A stretch of 64,000 nt of DNA from Cydia pomonella (taxonomy: Eukaryota; Arthropoda; Insecta; Lepidoptera; Tortricidae), in the NCBI RefSeq assembly GCF_033807575.1, contig NC_084726.1:13516001-13580000 (forward strand), in the 5' to 3' direction. Of the stretch, positions 55,490 to 64,000 are shown in pieces (the first letter of the stretch is position 1; each line of letters starts with the position of its first letter). The position numbers were made by a program, and so were the translations under genes. A model generated the notes under the pieces. The model worked only from the letters and a program-made list of their open reading frames with translations, was not told where the DNA came from and searched no databases.

Positions 55490-57746
55490 ACATTGTCCTT
55501 AAGAGCAATTCAAAGCTGAGCAACTTTTCAGATCTCGAATTTTTGAACCTATGTTTCTGTCGCGCTGTGGGAGTGCGTGCGTGCGATAAGGACAACTGCA
55601 GCTCGGACTAAAATTGCCACGCAAAAAACTCAAAAAACGAGGTTTCGCTCTCGACTGTTTCCTCCTCCAAAACGCAACCAATCATTATGAAATTTTGGAA
55701 ACTACAAAAGGAAGAAATACTCTATACCGCTATGTTTAGATTTTTTGGATATTTGTTGTCATATTTGTATATTGCACCTTTTTTACAGCCAAATTAATTG
55801 GGTCGTTTTTGCGATTTTCTAGGCGCTGTAAGTTTCTTCAAAATAAAATAATCCAAAAAAGCAAAACAATAGCGGCACAGATATTAATGATGTTGATCTT
55901 ATTCAAAAAAATCATTGCTCTTGGTTCAAAATCCAGGGCGAAAACAGTCGAGGACGTTTGTATGGAAAAATTGCAACTAAGAATTCCTCTTAAGGTGGCC
56001 ATCCCCAGCTTCTCGTACAAGTGCGAGATAAATATTGCCAATCGAGTACAAACTACCTTTTGCATTTTTTACACTTATTCCCAATCTCGAAAAACCTCGT
56101 TCTGTCTTTTATCATATGAATAGAACCTACACACGTTTAAGGAAAAATATCACCTTACTCCAGATATCGGTAGAAGGATATCAGAGGACTGACAGGCCCT
56201 ATCCTACTTGATAAATGATCGTAACCATACTCTGCACACTACAACTAAAATACAACCTTATTATCATAGACTTACAGTTCAAATTCAATTGTAACAAATG
56301 CGTTAAAATCTGTCGTTCGAAATTCAACTTTGAAACAACCGTGGACATTCTTTTTTCAAATGACGCAGCTTTTTAAATTCACACGTGAGAATCAAGCAAA
56401 TTGGAACTGTATTTCATAATTCTTAAGGTTGATTTTTAATTGGTAGTTTTCGTTTCTGTATTAGGGTAAGAGAGTGCGTAGTTGACACCCAGATAATTTA
56501 TATTAGGGACATCGGGTTTTTTCGTTCGTTAGGTATAAGATTTGGTGCCTTTCTCAGCGTTTTTAATAAGTTTAAGAGCAGACAGAGATAATTAAAATGG
56601 ACGGTGAATATTGAATTGTTTAAAATAAGATGGACTTAATTGCAAAACGTAGCTTGATAACCTAGATATTATGTAGTTACACAAATTTGTGAGATATAAT
56701 AGCGGAACAAACAGAACGCATTTTAAATCTAAATAAGTCGTCTCACTCACGTTTTTTTAGTCGAATCTCGAAATCTTGTTGTTATTGAGCAAAATGCTGT
56801 ACCGTTCAGATAACGCGAATGGTTCTTTGTTATGGAGCGAAATATGTCGAGCAATATTCCACTAAAAATATATGAATACATGTAAATACATGTGACATTG
56901 TTATTTTTTTTTTTTCTTTCACTTGACTACATACTTAACAAAATGTGAATATCTTTTACTATTAATTATTTTAAGCTTACAATAATTATAAGTATAATAG
57001 CATTAATAGTCCTTAAAATTGATTTCTTCATCATCATTAATTTTACCAAAACACCGCTTAGCAAAAAAACAATTTACGAGAACACATCACGAAACAAAAA
57101 ATAAACCTTAAATGTATTAGTTTAAAAGCCAATTTAAATTTAAAGCGCTGCATAAATAACATTGTAACAAAAATATTTTTACTATTTTGAAAGTCATTGT
57201 CAATCAAAATCGAACTTTAATTGGATATATATAAGATCGTTCACCGTTTTACATAACAGCAATTATAAGCTGTAAATCACAGAATAGCTTTAATTGAAAT
57301 TTTGCGTGCTGAGATTCATTACTAGCGATTGATTGGCTCAATGATTTGACTATCATACTATATTCGACACGAATCAATGGAAAATGAACTATAAATACAT
57401 TAGCATTAAGTGTATTTCAGAATAACAAGTTATTGGAAGGAAATTAGCAACTTGTTTCCATGACCCGAATTTTTCACATTCACAATTGAGTCTTATTTTT
57501 ATATGGTTAAGGTTGTGTTTTGATTGATGATTTTATATAGGGCAATTATAATAAAAGGAAATTCGGACAAGAGAAAAACTGAATTTTGATGTATGGTTCG
57601 TTAACATTCTTTGGGCAAGTTTCGGAATGAAGGTGAAATATTGAAGTCTTTATTTAATATTCCAATGAATTATTTAATATACCAAATATACTGATGCTAT
57701 TATTATTTGACTGGACATACATATTATTGTTTTGATTAACTATCGG
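55490..57746. other. 2.2 kb without recognised gene
   Basis: 55500-56130 resembles a repeat I have seen in moth sequences (GGTTTCGCTCTCGACTG), but no second copy is here to prove it. The 104-codon frame at 55809-56123 has no recognisable motif. The rest is AT-rich. Confidence 0.35.
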
Positions 57747-57748
57747 TA

Positions 57749-59703
57749 AGGTCACTGTGGGCAAGACCGTCTACAAGGCAAGTCCGTCAACACATTATAA
57801 CTTTTGTATTAGAAAGCGTTTGCCGCTTTGGCGTCGAGTTTATAAGTCTGTTTTTCGCGCTTGTTCCCTCACTCTAAAACAGATGGCGTTGTGACAACGA
57901 ACTTCAGAGCAATCCGCGTGAACAAGTCATTACGTGTATGGAACTCGAAGTGATAGTGCGACAGTCTCTGCAAATAAAATTGTTAAAAATAGTTTGTGAC
58001 AAGATTTTGCACCAGAAATTGACTACGTAAGTAATATAAGACCCGGCAATCTTTATTATGTGTTTAAATTATCAGATATTGGCTTAGTTTTGTAATTATA
58101 CGTTCCATCATTCATCACATTAAAATTTTGCTAAGTTGGAAAGTCCGTCTACTATGCACCAGGCAAGTCCGTCATATGCCGGACTTTCCTTGAATCAGAG
58201 GTTGCCAACTGTTAAATGGCTTCAATATTATTTATTATGATTTTATAAGGTCACTACAGATACGCATCTTTACGACATTGCGCATGATGTTTGTGTTTGT
58301 TAACAATTTTAATCTCGAAACTACTAAAGAAATGTGTTCTTCATCCTCAGCACTATGTAACCGAAAATACAAATAAGAAAATACCTATTAAGTAAATAAA
58401 TAAATAAATAAATATTGGCCGCAAACTAAGCATAGCTTAGCTTTTACTATTGGTGCTAGGCGACGACATAAATATAAATAAAAAATAAAAAGCCTTTATT
58501 TCTTACAGAGTTAAATTTACACTAATATTATATTTAATTACAAAGAGTAGTTGTTGTTAGTAGGTAAGAATCGTGAAAAAAGTTTGTTAGAATTTTTAAG
58601 AATTATAAAAATATGATAGCATTATTATTATTTGTTTCGTTTTCCTGTGAGTTATTCTGCAAGAACCCCTCTGCAGGTAAAGGCCTCCTCCAAGGTGAAC
58701 CAATCGTCTCTGGATTTTGCAGTTTGCATCCAGTTTGGACCCGCTGTACGTTTGATTTCGTCCTCCCACCGATTTCGGGGTCTCCCTTGCTTTCTTTTGC
58801 CTGGTGGTCCCCTCCACGCGGTGACAATTTTTGTCCATCTCTGGTCTTGAAGGCGCGCGACGTGTCCAGCCCACTTCCATTTCAGTGCTAGAGCATATGT
58901 CAAGCCATCTGTTGCTTTGGTGATGTTTCTGATTTTAGTGTGGCGTATTCTGTCTATTCTTTTTATATTTAACAGGCGTTACGCGCCACGCCAACGCTGT
59001 ACCGCGCGTGCCACGCCGCTATGTGACGTGGGTTCTTCGCCTTACTTATCCTGAAAATTTACGTATGTAGGGTACCTACTTGTGTTATGGAGTTTGATTT
59101 GCCAATCACTATTTGATTTAAACTTAAACGGTGTTCGTAGTTTAAAATTGCTACTACTATAAGTTTATTTATGTAACCCTCTTTGATCTCCGTAAATTTA
59201 AAACAACGAGTAAATTTAAAATGACTATTGGTATTTTATTTGAGAAGTCCAAAAAATAAGTACGTATAATTATTTTCCAAAAAAGGTTTACCACCCCATT
59301 TACGTAATATATGCCGGACTTACCTTTTAATAAGAAAAATTGTGTTTATTTCGAATCTAAACCCTATATTAACAAGTTTAGAGTACACATTTCATTGTCT
59401 TGTTTCATTCTTTGTAAGGATTCGAATACGAACACATAAGCACCTATAGTATGGCTGATATCGTTACTAGACGGACTTACCTTAAACTACACGGGAAGTC
59501 CGTCTTCTCGCCGAATTTTTAAAAATACTATTGTTTTTGCTTAATTTATGATTAAAATGATCTGTCACTATAGCTTAACTATTATTTATGAAATTCTTCA
59601 TCGTATGTGATTACAAGCGGTCACGTACGTGAATAATTAACGGAGCTAGAATACTCCAATGTGAAAAATAAATAAAGTATGCCGGTCTTGCCCACAGTCA
59701 CCT
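57749..59703. mobile_element. 1.96-kb non-autonomous DNA transposon with TIRs
   Basis: Ends AGGTCACTGTGGGCAAGACCG and CGGTCTTGCCCACAGTCACCT pair over 21 bp with one mismatch. TA lies on both sides (57747-57748; 59704-59705). Motifs of the AAGTCCGTC / GACGGACTT type occur at ~57781, 58142, 58165, 59311, 59473 and 59502, near both ends and in both orientations. No transposase frame is seen; the only coding scrap is a nested LINE fragment. Superfamily unassigned. Confidence 0.7.
58464..58980 (-). pseudogene. LINE C-terminal fragment nested in the TIR element
   Basis: Minus strand: RIRHTKIRNITKATDGLTYA, LALKWKWAGHVARLQDQRW, GPPGKRKQGRPRNRWEDEIK, AGPNWMQTAKSRDDW, EEAF. This is the common C-terminus of APE-type LINE proteins. 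A 3' UTR with GAAATAAAGG and an AT tail runs to ~58464. It is open for 83 codons, so fairly young. Confidence 0.82.
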
Positions 59704-59744
59704 TATATGAAACGTTGATTAAGAAAAAAATATATAGGTTATCC

Positions 59745-59792
59745 TTACACAAATTAACTAAGCCCCACAGTAACAGTTAGCTCAATAATAAC
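59745..59792 (-). mobile_element. SINE family 1 tail scrap
   Basis: TTACACAAATTAACTAAGCCCCACAG and AGCTCAATAA match the SINE 3' part only. Confidence 0.55.
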
Positions 59793-59892
59793 TAAAAATG
59801 TTAAATAGGTATTGCGTTTTTTTATAAACAAGGTTTTTGACCAGGAAAATAGTAGAAAATATTCAAATAGGACTAAAATACACGGATTTGGT

Positions 59893-60115
59893 AACTGTGT
59901 TCGATCCGATCCGTTTCGATCCGAGATGCGCGAGGATGCGTTGCGAGGCATGGGTTTGTGTGTGTGTGTGTGTGTGTGTTAAGAGCCAATAGAATCACTG
60001 CGCGCCGAGCGAGGAAAACAAATGAAGTAATTCTATTGGTGCTTAACAAACACATCCCTCGCAGCGCATCCTCGCACATCTCGGATCGAAACGGATCGGA
60101 ACACGTCACAGAACC
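59893..60115. mobile_element. Long hairpin MITE with one-armed GT expansion
   Basis: Left arm CCGTTTCGATCCGAGATG, GAGGATGCG, TTAAGAGCCAATAGAAT pairs with right ATTCTATTGGTGCTTAA, CGCATCCTCGCACATCTCGG. A GT run (59957-59980) exists only in the left arm. The frames in it are not genes. Confidence 0.75.
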
Positions 60116-60144
60116 GGAACTCGGAACAGGTCGAGAACAGCCTA

Positions 60145-60629
60145 TTAGGGTTGTTTCCAATTTTTTGAAACGCTCGTATTACGTTCTATATTAACTAAAA
60201 GTTGCCCTAAAATTCAACTTTTATACTAAAAACGGCTTTAAATATGTTAAATTAACAAAATATATTTGACAGACGCTTTCGCGCCCAAAACGATCTTTGA
60301 AAATTGTGTGACGTCACAGTTTACGGTTTGACACATAACTACATACACACGTAGAAGATACGAACTGTCAACTGACATTTGTCATTTCTTGTTTATCGCC
60401 TAACTGTCAACAGTGTCAATCCGAGAGTTGTGACGTCATCAGAATCTTCAATGACGTTTCGAGTTTGGTCACGTGACGTGTGCCAAAAGATATTTTAAAT
60501 TCAATATTTACAAAAATATGGTCATTACAGGCTCCTAAAAGTAGTTTAACATATTCTTATAATCCAAAAGAATTTATTGGGATACAATTCTGCCCTAAGA
60601 TTTGTAGATGGAAACAAAAACAACCCTAT
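60145..60629. mobile_element. MITE with TAGGGTTGTTT ends
   Basis: TTAGGGTTGTTTCC (60145) and GGAAACAAAAACAACCCTAT (to 60629) are inverted; TA flanks at 60143-60144 and 60630-60631. The interior holds several TGACGTCA-like sites (60310, 60433, 60450). Confidence 0.6.
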
Positions 60630-60631
60630 TA

Positions 60632-62339
60632 TGCGAACAAATCTACCTAAAAGCCCAATCAAGTTTTTTTATTTATTTCCTAACTCGATTTAATATCATT
60701 TCCCCAAGCCTCCGTCGTTCAATTCTTCTATAATCAAATTGAACCGAAATTAATTTATGTGATAAAACTATTGATGATAAAAACTAATACTTTTACCAGT
60801 ATTTTAACTTTATATTCATTTGTTATAAACATTATAAAATAAGAATTTCAAGACGTCTTCTCCACAACTTGTCCGTACTCAAACTGTCCGCTTGTCATTG
60901 CGTACCCCGACTTTTATAACAATATTACGTGAAACTCTGCGTAGGCGGTGCCACTACTACAATACATCACAATCTGAGTCTACCGCGAAACAAGAAAATC
61001 AAACTTACGTTATCAAAACCTCTCTATCACTTTTGCATATTCGAGCGATAAAGAGGCAGATAACTAAATTTTAATTGATGAATTCGCGTTTACCGATAGG
61101 CCCTTTCTAAACAAACCGCCTTATTCCATTAACGCCATATTTCATTATCTGTGAAAACTTGTGAAAACACAGATTAAGGGCCAGTTGCACCATGCCCATT
61201 TGATGTACTGGTCATGTGTAAATATGGCGCTAGCGAATGCTAACTGCATATTTGGGTTGCACCACGCTATGTGTCCGTTAAAAAGTTACGCTGCCCTTAA
61301 CCGGTGGTAGAGCACTGGTTAACAGCAAAGTCGTTCGATAAATATGGCGGCGCTTTTTGGAAATCGTCCGTATTTCACGAATTTATGTTTGATTATTAAA
61401 TAATTTGAGTAAAAAGTAATGTAAATTATTAAAAATATATTTATAACAATAAAAAGGTGGAAATATCTAAACGCAAAAACGTGTGATAGTTGACATAATG
61501 GTTTTAAATGTCATTTTAGTTGCGAGACTACTTGTGTTTCATAAAATACATTAATTTGTTCCGGATATTCAAAGAAAAGTGTGTTTTAAATTGAAATCGA
61601 GTGCAGAATGAGTTTAAGTTGAGGATAAGACCAGATTGATGCTATCACAGGTTAACAAATACGTCCCATAAAGTGAAACTCGACGGCATGTAATGAACAC
61701 TATTTATCGACAGACTGGTCATTAAAATCAATTTAAAACGCTCTCTGTTTATTGGAATCAAGATAAGAATGTTATATCCCTTGGAAATATTAGTGGACTA
61801 ACTATGATATTCGAAAACAGCGAGATGACAACTATAAAACATATACAAAGTCGGCCTCTGAAAATCGTAACCCAGAAGAGAAGTGAACTATATTTATAAC
61901 TATAAAATCACATAAAACAAGATGCTACATATGAAATCAAGTATTTTAGTGCGAAGAAAATGTATTGGACAATTCCAGACCAGTCGACATAATAGGTTAT
62001 ATATAAGTATAAGTATAAGCAATATATAAGTGGGCAAAATGTGTACCTAATGTAAAACTGATTATAATACTTCAATTCATACATACTTGCTTGTGTTTTA
62101 TTTGCTTTTATAACATATCTTATTCATTAACCCTAGAAACAACAACTTTGCAAGTAAGTAATTAACTAAAACAGTTTTATTTATGGTGATATTTATATTT
62201 AAATTAATATTTATTAGAATACAAAGTTACAATTAGATTTAACAATTAACAGCTCCAAAAATCTACATTTATTTTGAGTGTGGGCTACCTGGGTATCTCT
62301 TATCTTCAATTATTACATTATACCTATTATAGGGTCCCG
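60632..62339. other. 1.7 kb without recognised gene
   Basis: 61180-61330 carries GGGCCAGTTGCACCATG and GGTTGCACCACG, a MITE-like start without a mapped second end. Nothing else supported. Confidence 0.35.
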
Positions 62340-62344
62340 CACCC

Positions 62345-62526
62345 GTTAGCGACATGGCATGGCAGGGCGTCCTTCAGCATATTGCCGAGGCATCCCTACA
62401 CATTGAGCTCTGCTTGTGAATGTCAAGGTATCCCTCTGGAATTTTCAGGTTTACCACAGTGTCTTAGAAATGCCAGATGTTCTTAGCATTTGTTTGTGTG
62501 AGGGATGCCTCGGCATGCCCTGACAT
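62345..62526. repeat. Foldback repeat
   Basis: GCCGAGGCATCCCTACACA (62383) pairs with TGTGTGAGGGATGCCTCGGC (to ~62513); GGCAGGGCGT and GCCCTGAC extend it. Confidence 0.6.
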
Positions 62527-62666
62527 ACTTACCTTGATACTAGGCCAAAGGATCTCTTACTGTGTTTAGACAATAGTGGCCTCCGAGCCTAATAAAGTAA
62601 TTCTTCTGGAAATATTGAATATACATGAGAACAACTGAGTAGTTTAATAGGTATAACCTGCGGTGG

Positions 62667-62765
62667 CAGCATGGTTCCATTTTTATCCACTTGTCACTAT
62701 GCCTGTCACTTTTGCACATACATACTTGTTAGAACATGACAGGCATGGTGACAAATGATAAATAG
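62667..62765. mobile_element. Short MITE-like foldback
   Basis: CACTTGTCACTATGCCTGTCA pairs with TGACAGGCATGGTGACAAATG around a 30-base loop; the outer GCATGGTTCC arm has no clear partner. Confidence 0.6.
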
Positions 62766-64000
62766 CTAACCATCTTAATTGTTTCCTTTCATACTGGATA
62801 ACTTTTATAAATATAACAGCCAATACCTGGGTTAGATAAAATATATGTAAAAGTGCCCCTGTGGCCTATTTGCTGAATAAATGTTTGATATTTGATATTT
62901 GATATAATATGGCCTCCCTTCTGTCACCTGAATTTTACTTGTATTCAACCAGTCATACAGTGAAGTCGCATATAAATAAATTACAATGTAACAATTGTAT
63001 GTAACCCTAGCCATGTATTGGAAATAACATAACAGTTAATTAGTAAAAATATAATCCATAGGTCTTAATTTGCAAAAGAGCATTACAACATACTTTAGAG
63101 AATATGTAAACCCATTATTTTTAAACCTGACTACACATTTATTATACACACGACTGACTACTGACAATACCCTACCTACATATTAACCCACCAATCCCTA
63201 TTCATCATCATTTAAAACCTAATATACCTAAATAGCTCTAAAATCAGTCATAATAAAAGGCCCTCAGATTGATTTTATTTGTTTTCCCCATACCAGTTTT
63301 TCAACAGCCCATGCATGTTTCATAAATGATTTATATCATGATCACCCCATATTATCGATTTATATCATAAAGAAAAAAATAAATAATAGTTGGAATAAAC
63401 AAGTGAAGTCACCAGTATGACAGAAAATATAATAAGTAGGCACTTAAATATAATTGTGAAATAATATATTATATGTCAATGAGTTGTTGATTTCTCTCCG
63501 GATAACCTTTTACCTCCATTAGTCACTACCTAAAAAGGATTTAGTGTAAGATAGAAAACAAAGTAAGATAAGGTAACTAAAAATGTATTTTATTATCATA
63601 AATTAAATTCAGATATCATTTATAATACTTTATTTTTTGCAACAAGTTTTTCCAATTAATCTAGTGTATGATTCTTTGATTTCTTGAATCGATTCACTTG
63701 TGTGTAACTTTCATCCTGTATTTCATATCAAATGGTGTATATCAAACCTGAAAAGAAAGTAACATGAAATTATTGTGCATAAAAATATATTGTGATCCGT
63801 TTCAACCATTGGCAAAAAGAAAATGCTTAGATCAAGCAGGTTTAAATTAAAGTACAAAAGTAACTAGAATATCTGCTACTAACAGAACTAACAGTTATGT
63901 ATTATTGTGTCAACAATACATATATGTAATTGGAAATGTTACCCCAACTGTCGGTATTTGTAGGTAGCGTAGGTAATTCCTTGTGCTTAGGGCTCTGAAA
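62766..64000. other. 1.2 kb without recognised gene
   Basis: AT-rich to the window end; no ORF, exon or repeat end supported. Confidence 0.4.

Noticed and set aside
55809..56123. 104-codon plus ORF
   Set aside because: No motif; it lies in probable repeat sequence and is also open on the other strand.
58596..58904. Host gene from a cluster of overlapping ORFs
   Set aside because: One minus frame is a LINE C-terminus; the other frames are its shadows.

Overview
This is a eukaryotic, AT-rich stretch with no recognisable host gene. Its repeat content points to a moth or butterfly (Lepidoptera): a Ty3 element of the mag type first known from silkworm, tRNA-headed SINEs, many LINE 3' ends and dense palindromic MITEs. 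The species assignment is inference from repeat style. No operons, rRNA genes, true tRNA genes or CRISPR arrays are present. The only hint of a host gene is a possible 10-codon first exon at 8243-8272.

Layout. 0-1 kb: LINE C-terminal fragment split by a MITE. 1.6-4.8 kb: minus-strand Ty1/copia element with near-identical LTRs and a CATAC target duplication, but with the reverse transcriptase domain deleted. 4.8-16 kb: MITEs, SINEs, LINE 3' ends and a second copia RNase H scrap. 16-28 kb: LINE ends, a Tc1-like transposase fragment and SINEs, with long unassigned gaps. 28-35 kb: LINE remnants (one keeps a YADD motif), the first 189-bp hairpin and several MITEs. 35-36.2 kb: a ~290-bp tandem repeat with poly(C) runs. 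38-42.3 kb: three more 189-bp hairpins and LINE ends. 42.65-47.2 kb: an apparently complete mag-like Ty3/Gypsy retrotransposon with identical 95-bp LTRs, a CTTTA target duplication and one open 1424-residue gag-pol. 47.6-48.5 kb: two tandem tRNA-headed SINE-like copies. 49.6-54.7 kb: the poly(C) repeat again, as a head-to-head inverted duplication, its right arm split by a 2.6-kb CR1-like LINE. 54.7-56 kb: a LINE 3' end carrying the fifth hairpin. 57.7-59.7 kb: a 1.96-kb non-coding element with terminal inverted repeats and repeated AAGTCCGTC-type motifs. 60-64 kb: more MITEs and blank sequence.

How parts relate. Most features are layers of nested insertion, and several can be ordered in time: SINE into MITE (14.7 and 31.7 kb), LINE into satellite (51.9 kb), hairpin into LINE 3' end (54.8 kb), LINE inside TIR element (58.5 kb). 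The mag-like element is the only one here that looks capable of encoding its own movement. The strongest unusual signals are the five constant-length 189-bp hairpins with CWG flanks, a covarying RNA-type stem-loop shared by four LINE 3' ends, the RT-less but very young copia element, and the TIR element with internal repeated motifs.
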